Source of the DNA: Candidatus Hydrogenedentota bacterium
GTDB lineage: Bacteria; Hydrogenedentota; Hydrogenedentia; Hydrogenedentales; JAEUWI01
DNA: 64,000 nt
Assembly (NCBI GenBank): GCA_016791475.1
Contig: JAEUWI010000033.1
Span: 1 to 64,000, forward strand
Direction of reading: 5' to 3'
Part shown: positions 28,601 through 35,910 of the stretch, piece by piece
How the letters are laid out: each line of letters starts with the position of its first letter
How positions within the stretch are numbered: position 1 is the stretch's first letter
Program-made: the position numbers and the translations under genes
Notes under the pieces: generated by a model
What the model saw: only the letters and a program-made list of their open reading frames with translations
Databases searched by the model: none
Told to the model about the DNA's origin: nothing

Positions 28601-29240
28601 CCGCCGGGGCGACAATTTCGTATTTCTCGTCTTCCTCCAGCGCTACGGGCCACGTCTGCTCGGCCAGGTTGCCCAGTACGTCGCGCACGCCCTGATCTTC
28701 GACCAGGAAACCCATGGGCTGCACATTGCCACCCACCTTGACCGGAGTCGCAACGCTGAGAATATAGCCGGCGGTGTCAAAGGCAATGGGAGCGGTGCCC
28801 AGCAGTTCGCCTTCCCACTCAGGGTGGCGTTCGGTCGGTGGCACCGCACGGGTGCTGCCGAGCAGCACGCCGAAACGATCATACGCGGAGAAATCCGCCC
28901 GATCATCGCCGCCGCTTACGGCCAGATCTTTCAACTGCCGGAGCGCCGCGAGCAACTCGGACTGGGCCAGCGAAGAAGCGGCCAGCGTGATGGTCCTGAT
29001 GAGCTCGGGATCGCGCGCGGCGCGGGCCGTGCGCTGGCAGCGCGCCATGATGGCGAGCTGGAGCCCCTCGGTCCTGAGGCGGGCCGCCGTTTCCAGGTTA
29101 ATTCGGACGGCGTTTTTCTGGTTTTCCCGCGCAAGCACATAGCCACTGACCAGGGCCAGCGCCATCGGGATCACCCCAACCCAGAGGATGGAGGTGATAA
29201 ACTTGCGCTCGATTCCGCCACGAGCCTGTCGCTTGAACAT
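25641..29240 (-). CDS. Hybrid sensor histidine kinase with two receiver domains
   Basis: Encodes 1199 aa from the ATG at 29240; a GTG 42 nt earlier is possible and neither has a clear ribosome site. TM1 (about 15-37) and TM2 (about 315-337) flank a periplasmic sensor. Then follow HAMP (about 338-395), PAS (ITSMRDGIYQTNTEGRLTLIN, about 400-510), GAF, HisKA with SNVSHELRTPLVAVMGY (phospho-His), and HATPase with NNLLSNAVKFND, DTGIGIPEE and GGTGIGLAIAQ. The first C-terminal receiver-like domain is degenerate (LLVDTEAGP at the phospho-site region). The second is canonical: VLCVDDDQE, LLDIAMPGIDGWE and the switch Lys in YLIKPF. It probably signals with the HTH-receiver regulator encoded 184 bp upstream. 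Confidence 0.9.
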   Translation of the reverse strand: MFKRQARGGIERKFITSILWVGVIPMALALVSGYVLARENQKNAVRINLETAARLRTEGLQLAIMARCQRTARAARDPELIRTITLAASSLAQSELLAALRQLKDLAVSGGDDRADFSAYDRFGVLLGSTRAVPPTERHPEWEGELLGTAPIAFDTAGYILSVATPVKVGGNVQPMGFLVEDQGVRDVLGNLAEQTWPVALEEDEKYEIVAPAGSGNFLTHYMAEIGNDTSQSGTASRPTDAALVAHLTEFPREDSGALLLNDYRGHGTPMAAVVAFHRLLPGRQIYLLAYCSAYDVYENINIAAALTLVFSSLIIGLFCIIAYRNVHNNVIRPVSLLNEGAQIIRQGDLELKLVIGTGDEIEELAMSFNKMASALRTNINQLEESEERYRNLITSMRDGIYQTNTEGRLTLINPAGVQILGFKSAASVVGLNLRELFLERMDYARVTGELERHRFVERARVWMKRPDDRTICVELSANRIFDESGAFIGMEGTFRDVTQNVMLEQEARERSDRIAAINQIANTINSSLEAGRVYESIVVEVRKLITFDYAEVVLMNPQSDTLETHHLWPEPASGNMALERTEGGPESALWVAREKKVLCVRDLRKGNSPFASEFPEEIRSCLCLPLYATERIIGTLNLGAKEVAAFGRHEIEISEQMTPHVAVAIRNAQLLENLQHSLEEVTLARERLHDMNDELKTLDELKTNLLSNVSHELRTPLVAVMGYTDMILNGKVGPINEVQSDYLGISLRNIEKLVTLIENLLDFSRLHRGAEELVFDTFDLVDCARTSMEIIKPVSDSRDIALDLIATEGPVLVEGDKGKMGQVFNNLLSNAVKFNDGGGRVSVEIKFDGAQASVSVSDTGIGIPEEALDKIFTRFYQYDGSSTRKYGGTGIGLAIAQDIMRLHGSRITVTSQVGKGTTFNFVLPLSMSQHPERSNAGPNPPLPTETHLLVELVTQDRALSAQIRNLLLSEGMDVIHAAYPSVARALAEKYSPDVLLVDTEAGPLGSVVVEEIVNTPAAVGVPVILLTNDDTLYAKYESQVAARIRRGFRKSTLLSGIHYALSHGVPGFDQLGDKVLCVDDDQEIGIFISRCLENEGYPTERCNNGEDALEKVANGDYWLVLLDIAMPGIDGWETCRRIKSNAAISGIKVYMVTAKPVDKSLAQLHECGADGYLIKPFKADDLLGLVQSYRPGNKSAPA

Positions 29241-29424
29241 GGTAAACAAGGAGAATATCCGGTTGGCATCTTGGACCCGCACTCCCGCCGGGACACCGAA
29301 ATTAAACCTCGGAACGGGGGAGCTTCAGGCGCTTGGGTAAAGCCCCGTTGGGCCTTGCGCGAACACATGATGCCAGTTCGCCCGAGCCGGTGCAAGCCCG
29401 CCGAATACCGCGCACACGAGGGAT

Positions 29425-30009
29425 TTACTCGCTCGCCCGGCCCCGACCGATAAGATCCCGGACCTTGTCCAGCATTTGATCCACGCGAAATGGCTTCGCA
29501 AGGTACTCGTCGGCGCCACACGAAAATATCCGTTCGATGTCGGACTCTTTTGTGAGGCAGGTGACCGCCATGATGGGAATACTGCGGGTGAGTTCGTTGT
29601 CCCGGAGGGCCTTGCAGACTTCGAAGCCGTTTATCTCCGGCATGAGAAAGTCGAGCAAGATGAGGTCCGGTCCCATCTGGGCCGCTTTCAGGCCCACTTC
29701 CGTCGCGTTGCTCACCTTCACCAGCTCGAAGCCATCGTCCGTGAGGATATTCTCCATCAGGGCCAACGCGTCGGGATCGTCGTCGACAATCATGACCCGA
29801 CGCTGCGAGGGCCCCTTTTCCCGGGGAAACATATCGTATTTCTCCCGGAATCGATCCAGATCGTCTTCGAGGATTCGATAGTGCCCACCCGGCGTCCTGG
29901 AGGCTTTAATCAGCCCTTGTTTAATCCAGTTCTTAATGCTGTGGTGGGTGACGTGGCAAATCTTGGCGGCCTCGAAGGTGGTATATGCTTTTTGTTCACG
30001 ATCACTCAC
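29425..30009 (-). CDS. MerR/excisionase-type HTH fused to a receiver domain
   Basis: Encodes 194 aa from GTG at 30009 with AAGGAG 8 nt upstream. Residues about 8-55 form a winged-helix of the MerR/excisionase kind (TTFEAAKICHVTHHSIKNWI followed by SRTPGGHYRI). Residues about 70-185 are a receiver domain with VMIVDDDPDAL, the phospho-acceptor Asp in LLDFLMPEING and the switch Lys in YLAKPF. DNA-binding first and receiver second is the reverse of the usual OmpR/NarL order. It probably binds DNA when phosphorylated by the hybrid kinase encoded downstream, and it may regulate their shared unit. Confidence 0.88.
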   Translation of the reverse strand: MSDREQKAYTTFEAAKICHVTHHSIKNWIKQGLIKASRTPGGHYRILEDDLDRFREKYDMFPREKGPSQRRVMIVDDDPDALALMENILTDDGFELVKVSNATEVGLKAAQMGPDLILLDFLMPEINGFEVCKALRDNELTRSIPIMAVTCLTKESDIERIFSCGADEYLAKPFRVDQMLDKVRDLIGRGRASE

Positions 30010-30229
30010 GAGCCATACTCCTTAAAAAAAGAACGCGCTGACTTCATTTCGCCGCACGATGGGAAGTTCGGTGTACAAGAAACGAGAAGCCGCGTACAAT
30101 TAGCATTTTAATGAACTTCAGACTGATTATAACGCGCTATTTGTAAACCTGTCAACTCAACGCTAACAATTATCGCTGTTTTCACTATTTAGCCCAGGGG
30201 AGGAGCCCCGGTTACGCCGGGCACCGGGT

Positions 30230-31828
30230 TCAGGATGATAACATCTGGTACAGGTCATTAAACAGCACAATTTCACGTAATTCCACACCGGAGGTCAGCA
30301 GTTTCACATCGGTCGGATAGAGCCCCGTCACGATCCGGAAGCCGAGGAAGTACGCCGCAAGTAGGATTACGTAGGAACCCAGAACAATATTGATGTATCG
30401 CCCGCTTAAGGAGATCCAGGCCTTACGCCTGCGTCGGCCCGCTTCGCGCAATCGCTCCGCATATTCTGGATCCTCCAGAAATCCCTGACAGAGCCGTTCC
30501 GGCGCGGGTAGACGCAATAGGGGGAAAACCAGCGCATAGACCAGGATGGCGGATAGCAAGAGGTGCCAGGCGACTTGAATTCCCGTCTGAAGCCCCCCTG
30601 TCTCCATGGTGCCGGAAAGGAGGAGAAGGAGCGCGACCAGAACCAGCCATCCGCCGAGGAGGTACATTCCCCCCCTGGCCTGCCGAAGGGTCCGGGCATT
30701 CTTGTCGGTGCGAAACAAACTCGACAGCAGCCAAGCGGCGCTGACCGCCGCGCCGAGCACCAGCATGCCCTGGGCGGCAAGCCCCAGGGGCCGGGTCACG
30801 TGTCCCTCCGCCGCCGCGACGAATTTCTCCCGCTCGGCCTCGAAGTGCTGCACACGGGCAATGGCCGCCTCGATCTTTTCCAGTCGGGCCCTCAACTCGG
30901 CCGGTTCGGCGCCCCGACGCTCGCGCAATGCGATCCGCATGAGGAGGGCGTCTTTCTGGACCTGGAGACCGCAGAGGGCGGGGCTGGTGCCGACACCGTC
31001 TCCATCTTCCGTCCCGGCCTGGAGCAATCGATCGCCCATCTGCTGCACTTGAAGCAACCAGCCATCCCACGCTTGGAAGTCCCCCTGGTCCAGCGCTGCC
31101 CCGGCGCGCTTGATGACGACATTCCGGAGGTAGTACAAGGGTGCGCAGGCTTCGTCCGCGAGGCGTCGCTGTAGCATTTCATACCAGTTACCCCGCTTGG
31201 GCAGGGATTCATGCCACAGGGGCTGGGGGAAGACCGCGGGCTCGCCACTGTCGTTGGCGCGTCCCAACAGGGCCAAGGCGGTCCGGAAGTCGTCTTCCGA
31301 TTCGGAGGACGCGGCAATCGCGGCCGCCTGAAGATACTTGGGCAGGGCATTTCGCGTCGCCTTCAGCGTCGCCTCGCGAAAAATCTGTCGAGACTCCTTG
31401 AACTGGCGCTGCTGAAACAGCTTGCAGCCGTAGACGATAAGCAGCGAGCCCTTGTCCGGGGCGAGCTTTACCGCTTCGGCAAAGCGCTCGATGACGAGGT
31501 CGTCCTCTTCTATATTGGCCAGGGCCTCCACGTACTTCGCGGTGGGGACTTCGCGGTTCTCACTGTCCCGGCGCACCACATTACGCAGAATCGCCCGCTG
31601 GGAATCGTCTTCCAGCGTGAGGGCCATGCGGTAGTGAACCTCGTTCAATTCGTAGCGGAGATAACGCTCCACATAGTACAGCGAGAAGGTGAAGCCGATG
31701 CAGGCGAAGACCAGCAGCCGAAAGGCACGGCGGGTGCGCCGGGCGCCCACGTAGTCCCCTCCAACGCCATACGGCAGGAGGTGACGGTTGTTGACGTCCT
31801 GGCGCTCCCCGCGTGGCGCGTCGCTCAC
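30230..31828 (-). CDS. TPR-like multi-pass membrane protein, unknown function
   Basis: Encodes 532 aa. One transmembrane helix near the N-terminus (AFRLLVFACIGFTFSLYYV, about 36-54) is followed by a helical TPR-like region (AEAVKLAPDKGSLLIVYGCKLFQQRQF and neighbours) of about 300 residues and a short coiled coil (LRARLEKIEAAIARVQHFEAEREKF). Four or more membrane helices follow in the C-terminal third. I do not recognise a named family. It overlaps the pgi start by 4 bp (ATGA), so the product is probably made together with glucose-6-phosphate isomerase, although the biological link is unclear. Confidence 0.7.
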   Translation of the reverse strand: MSDAPRGERQDVNNRHLLPYGVGGDYVGARRTRRAFRLLVFACIGFTFSLYYVERYLRYELNEVHYRMALTLEDDSQRAILRNVVRRDSENREVPTAKYVEALANIEEDDLVIERFAEAVKLAPDKGSLLIVYGCKLFQQRQFKESRQIFREATLKATRNALPKYLQAAAIAASSESEDDFRTALALLGRANDSGEPAVFPQPLWHESLPKRGNWYEMLQRRLADEACAPLYYLRNVVIKRAGAALDQGDFQAWDGWLLQVQQMGDRLLQAGTEDGDGVGTSPALCGLQVQKDALLMRIALRERRGAEPAELRARLEKIEAAIARVQHFEAEREKFVAAAEGHVTRPLGLAAQGMLVLGAAVSAAWLLSSLFRTDKNARTLRQARGGMYLLGGWLVLVALLLLLSGTMETGGLQTGIQVAWHLLLSAILVYALVFPLLRLPAPERLCQGFLEDPEYAERLREAGRRRRKAWISLSGRYINIVLGSYVILLAAYFLGFRIVTGLYPTDVKLLTSGVELREIVLFNDLYQMLSS

Positions 31829-33192
31829 CCCTCGCCCCCCATGAGGCGGCGGGCAATGATTTTGCCTTCTTCCACACCGGGTTGATCAAAGGTATTGACG
31901 TTATAGAGACGACCGGCCATGGCGGTCTCCACTTCGAGCATGTACAACAACTGGCCGACGGTGTGGGCGTTGACCTTGGGCAGAATCACGCGGATGGCGG
32001 GGCGCAGGCTGGCCTTGAGGGCGTCCAGCGTGCCGACCAGTTCGGCGGTCATCAGCTTGTTCATCGAAGCGCCGCGCAGGTAGTCCAAATCTTTAATTTC
32101 CGTGAGGTTCGCGGGAATCTTCAACGTCTTGTCGAATCGACCGGCTTCGAGCGTGGTAAAGATCTTGTCGTTGGGACCTTCGCGGAAAAGCTGCACCTGC
32201 GAGTGCTGGTCGGTGGCGCCGAGGGCCTTGATGGGCGTCTGTCCCGCATAGACCTCTTCCCCATCGAGGCTGAACTTCTTACCCAGGCTTTCGGCCCAGA
32301 GCTGGCGATACCAATCGGCCACGTCGCGGAGCCCGTCCACATAGGGCATCATGACGGACATGACCTTGCCCTTCTGCTTGTCCATCATGTAATGCACGGC
32401 GGCGCGCAGGTACGCGGGGTTATCCATCAGACTTCCGAGAGAGCAGCGCTTGTCCATGGCGGCGCAACCGGCGAGCATCTCATCGATATCGAGACCGATC
32501 AAGGCGGCGGGGAGCAGGCCAACCGGTGTAAACACGGAGAAACGTCCGCCCACATTGAGCGGGATGTCGAAGCTGTCAAGGCCATAGGCCTTGGCGACGG
32601 GATGAAGAAGGCTCTTGGGGGCGTTGGGGCCCTGGGGGCTGGTGGTGACGATAAGGTGATCTTTCACCTTGTCCTTGCCGAGCTTGCTCTCGAGAATTTC
32701 CAGCACGATCATGAGCTGGGACATGGTCTCCGCGGTGCCGCCGGACTTGGAAATCACGTTGTAGAGGGTTTTCTGCGGCGGGCACAGGCGCAGCATGGCG
32801 CGGAAGGTCACGGGATCGATGTTGTCCATGACAAAGAGTCGCGGAAAGCCTTTGCGTCCGCGCTTGGTGAGCATATTGTAATAGGGCGGATTCAGCGCGG
32901 TGTTCAGCGCGGTGATGCCCAGGGCGGAGCCGCCGATACCGAGCACGACGAGATTTTCATAACCGAAAGCGGCGTATTTCTTTGCCGCCGCCTTTACCGC
33001 CTTAAGGGTTTCTTTGTCCTTGTGAAGGTCGTAGAAGCCGTAGGCCTTGTCCTTGCGCTCTTTCTGGAGGATCTTGTGTATTTCGAGGACCCGGGGCTCG
33101 ATGGCCTGAAATTCGGCTGGCGTGATGCCGTGTTCCTTGCCTACGGCGGCGGACTTGGCCCGCGAAATATCGATGCGAATATCGGCTTGCAT
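31825..33192 (-). CDS. pgi: Glucose-6-phosphate isomerase
   Basis: Encodes 455 aa of the bacterial short form. It interconverts glucose-6-phosphate and fructose-6-phosphate in glycolysis and gluconeogenesis. The sugar-phosphate loop LVVLGIGGSALG, the VISKSGGTAETMSQ loop, LNVGGRFSVFTPVGLLPAAL and the C-terminal FDQPGVEEGK are all present; the catalytic Glu lies near GATDQHSQVQLFREGP. It starts 3 bp after the helicase stop, and its stop overlaps the membrane-protein gene, so three genes form one unit. The protein is cytosolic and housekeeping. Confidence 0.95.
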   Translation of the reverse strand: MQADIRIDISRAKSAAVGKEHGITPAEFQAIEPRVLEIHKILQKERKDKAYGFYDLHKDKETLKAVKAAAKKYAAFGYENLVVLGIGGSALGITALNTALNPPYYNMLTKRGRKGFPRLFVMDNIDPVTFRAMLRLCPPQKTLYNVISKSGGTAETMSQLMIVLEILESKLGKDKVKDHLIVTTSPQGPNAPKSLLHPVAKAYGLDSFDIPLNVGGRFSVFTPVGLLPAALIGLDIDEMLAGCAAMDKRCSLGSLMDNPAYLRAAVHYMMDKQKGKVMSVMMPYVDGLRDVADWYRQLWAESLGKKFSLDGEEVYAGQTPIKALGATDQHSQVQLFREGPNDKIFTTLEAGRFDKTLKIPANLTEIKDLDYLRGASMNKLMTAELVGTLDALKASLRPAIRVILPKVNAHTVGQLLYMLEVETAMAGRLYNVNTFDQPGVEEGKIIARRLMGGEG

Positions 33193-33195
33193 TGC

Positions 33196-35754
33196 TCAAT
33201 CCTCGGTTGGTTGCTGGAAGAAAGTTTCCATCTCTTGAAAAACAGTATCGCGATCACCCCGAACGACGCTTAACGGCGGCAGGGAATCCAGGAAGATGCG
33301 ACCGTAACGTTTGGTCAGAATGCGCTGATCAAGTACAACAACGACGCCCCGATCGCTGCGCCTCCGTATGAGGCGGCCAAATCCCTGGCGGAATTTTATG
33401 ACCGCCTGGGGTACGGAGTAGTCCATGAAGGCGTTGCCGGTTCGGGCTTCAATCGCCTCGGACCGGGCCTGCTGGATAGGCTCCGTGGGAACCCGAAAGG
33501 GCAGTTTGGGCAGTATAACACACTGCAAGGAATCGCCGGCAACGTCCACTCCTTCCCAGAAACTGTCGGTGGCGAAGAGCACGCTGTTGGCGTCGAGCCG
33601 AAAGCGATCAAGCAACTGGGTGCGTCCGGCTTCGCCCTGCTTCAGGGGCGTGATGCCCGCCTTCCGCAGGTCTCCCGCGAGGTGTTTGTAGGCGTGCTCC
33701 AGCGCGTAGAACGAAGTAAACAGGACGAAGGCATGTCCCCGGGAGATCTCCAGTGCGCGTCGAATCCCCGCCACCGAATCCTCCAGAAAGCGGCGATCGC
33801 CGGGGTCCACGACATCATTGAGCAGGCACAGCATGGCCTGTTCGCGATAGTTGAAGGGCGAGTCAAGGAGCGCGGTGCTTACCCTGCCGTCCTCCACGCG
33901 ATTGAGTCCCAGGCGTTGAAAGAGATAGTCGAACTCGCGCCGGACCGCGAGGGTGGCCGAGGTCATAACGACGGTGTCCAGGTTGTTGTACACCCATTCC
34001 GCAAGGGGCGGCCCCACTTCCAGCGGGCACCGCGCAATGCGGATGGACTGATCGTGGCGCGCGTCGACTTCGATCCAGCGAACCGTGTTCTCCTGCAGCT
34101 CTTCGCTGGTGCATTCCAGCAGGGCGTTGGCCGTGCGTTCGAGACGACCGGCGTAAGCCTGCAACTGGGCTCTCTCGGACACCAGCGGCGGCTCTTCCCC
34201 CTCTTCCTTCGGAGGGATACGCATGAGCAGGGTATGGAGATCCTTGAGATGCTTCAAGAGCTTTGTTACGGAATCGACCGCGGGGACGACCCGCTCGTTG
34301 TGTACTTTGCGCAGTCGCTTATCGAGTAAGATCTCCTCGGTAAGGCGCCACTTCACGTCGCGGCCAATTTCGCCACTACAAATGGAGGCGAGTTCGCGGA
34401 GGGCCAGAAAGGAATCTTCGACCAGATTGCGACTCTCAAAGAGCAGGGGCTTCACCTTCTCCTCGATGAGTGTCTGTATCACCTCAAATTTATCCACCGA
34501 AAGCTGAGGACATTCCTTCACCAGCATCGCGCGGATCACGGGAATAAGACCGCGTTCCTGACCCCGCTCCATGCGAATAAAGCGTCCAAAAGAGGCCTTG
34601 GCGCCAAAAAGCGTGGCGGAGAGGCCAAAATACTCGGTGGCGGAGTCCTCGATGCTGTGGGCCTCGTCGAAGATCACGCGCTTGTAGTGGGGCAACACCG
34701 CCTGAGCCGAAAAATCGCCCGCCTCTTTCTTGATCGCGATGTCGGAAAAAAGCATGTGGTGATTCACCACCAGCAGATCGGCCTTGCCCATCTCGCGCCG
34801 GGCCTTTCCCACAAAACAACGCTTATTATCCGGGCAACGCCCCATGCTGCAACTGTCCGACTCGGAGCAGACCTTTTCCCAGACCTCGCGACCGGGCATG
34901 AAGGGCAGATCCGTCCGGCTGCCGTCCTCGGTTTTCTCGGCCCACTCGCTGATGGCCTGAAGCTGGCCTTGGGTGGCTTCGTCGTCAAACAAGGTGGTCT
35001 CGGACAATGCCCGCTCCAGCTTGCGAAGGCAGAGGTAGTTGCCCCGTCCCTTCACCAGGCAGGCCTCGAGAGGTTCGTTAATCGACTTCCGAATCAGCGG
35101 GATGTCTTTCTCCATGATCTGTTCCTGGAGATTGATGGTCCGGGTGCTGATGACAATGCGCTCTTTGTTTCGCCTGGCCCACAGGGCGGCGGGCAGCAAA
35201 TAGGCAAAGGTCTTCCCCACGCCCGTGGGCGCTTCCACCACCGCGATGCGATTCTGATTGAAGGCGTCGGCCACCGCTTCCATGAATTGAACCTGCTGCG
35301 GGCGCACCTCGAAGCCCGGCAGGGTTTTCCCCATCTCGCCGTTGGGCGCGAACATCTTCCGCAGCTCCTGGGTGGAGAGGAGTGCGACCTGTTTGGGGAG
35401 AAAGGGCTCCACCACCACATAGACTCGGGTGACATCGTTGTCCACGATGTAGACCCCGTGGCCGTGGGCGCTGTACATGGCGGCCAATTGAACATCCGCC
35501 TCGCTCGGCGCGATTTCGCCCGAGGGATGGTTGTGGATCACTACATCGCGAACGTCCAGCGTTTCAAAAAGTGCCGGAACGGCGGTCTCGTGGCCCCGCG
35601 CACAAACACGCACGGTGCAGATGCGTCCCTGGCCATCGAAGGCCCCCGCAAAGAAGACCTCGCGCCCCCCCGCTTCCGCGATGGCCTCCTGAATCTTCAG
35701 GGCCGCCGCCGGGGTGAAGCGGGTGAGTATATTTTCTCCGAGGGCGTTGTTCAT
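33196..35754 (-). CDS. DinG-type Fe-S helicase with an N-terminal JAMM/RadC-like domain
   Basis: Encodes 852 aa. Residues about 1-125 form a JAMM metalloprotease-like domain with E32 and HNHPSGEIAPSEAD (H74, H76, S84, D87), the full zinc set seen in RadC/MPN+ proteins. The rest is an XPD/DinG superfamily 2 helicase: Walker A EAPTGVGKT at about 174-182, four cysteines for an Fe-S cluster in CSESDSCSMGRCPDNKRC, DEAH in IFDEAHSIEDS and the C-terminal SFWEGVDVAGDSLQ and QGFGRLIRRRSD motifs. It should unwind damaged or R-loop DNA. The JAMM fusion is uncommon for DinG and suggests coupled isopeptide cleavage or structural binding. It heads the helicase-pgi-membrane protein unit; a dyad lies 78 bp upstream. 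Confidence 0.88.
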   Translation of the reverse strand: MNNALGENILTRFTPAAALKIQEAIAEAGGREVFFAGAFDGQGRICTVRVCARGHETAVPALFETLDVRDVVIHNHPSGEIAPSEADVQLAAMYSAHGHGVYIVDNDVTRVYVVVEPFLPKQVALLSTQELRKMFAPNGEMGKTLPGFEVRPQQVQFMEAVADAFNQNRIAVVEAPTGVGKTFAYLLPAALWARRNKERIVISTRTINLQEQIMEKDIPLIRKSINEPLEACLVKGRGNYLCLRKLERALSETTLFDDEATQGQLQAISEWAEKTEDGSRTDLPFMPGREVWEKVCSESDSCSMGRCPDNKRCFVGKARREMGKADLLVVNHHMLFSDIAIKKEAGDFSAQAVLPHYKRVIFDEAHSIEDSATEYFGLSATLFGAKASFGRFIRMERGQERGLIPVIRAMLVKECPQLSVDKFEVIQTLIEEKVKPLLFESRNLVEDSFLALRELASICSGEIGRDVKWRLTEEILLDKRLRKVHNERVVPAVDSVTKLLKHLKDLHTLLMRIPPKEEGEEPPLVSERAQLQAYAGRLERTANALLECTSEELQENTVRWIEVDARHDQSIRIARCPLEVGPPLAEWVYNNLDTVVMTSATLAVRREFDYLFQRLGLNRVEDGRVSTALLDSPFNYREQAMLCLLNDVVDPGDRRFLEDSVAGIRRALEISRGHAFVLFTSFYALEHAYKHLAGDLRKAGITPLKQGEAGRTQLLDRFRLDANSVLFATDSFWEGVDVAGDSLQCVILPKLPFRVPTEPIQQARSEAIEARTGNAFMDYSVPQAVIKFRQGFGRLIRRRSDRGVVVVLDQRILTKRYGRIFLDSLPPLSVVRGDRDTVFQEMETFFQQPTED

Positions 35755-35831
35755 GGGGCTCCAGTGGGATTGGGGCGCGGCGGGTTGGAACGAAGTCTTT
35801 ACGCGCCGCGTCGGGTGGTGTATCCTACCTT

Positions 35832-35869
35832 GCCGGAGCGTTCTGAACCAAGTTCAGACCCGTTCCGGC
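35832..35869. promoter_or_regulatory. Long imperfect dyad upstream of the helicase gene
   Basis: The arms GCCGGA, CG and TCTGAAC mirror GTTCAGA, CG and TCCGGC about a 3-nt centre CAA. The core GAAC-N3-GTTC resembles the GAAC-N4-GTTC SOS boxes of Firmicutes but with one base less. It lies in the divergent gap between the DinG-type helicase (a DNA-damage gene in E. coli) and the DUF4832-like gene. It could be an operator for either, or a cruciform. No regulator is assigned. Confidence 0.4.
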
Positions 35870-35910
35870 GACTTGGAGCCCCTTTTCGGGGAGAAACGGA
35901 AGACAACCCG

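Noticed and set aside
34657-35910. N-terminal extension of the DUF4832-like gene through the helicase gene
   Set aside because: It is antisense to the JAMM-DinG gene; the ATG at 35911 begins a proper signal peptide.
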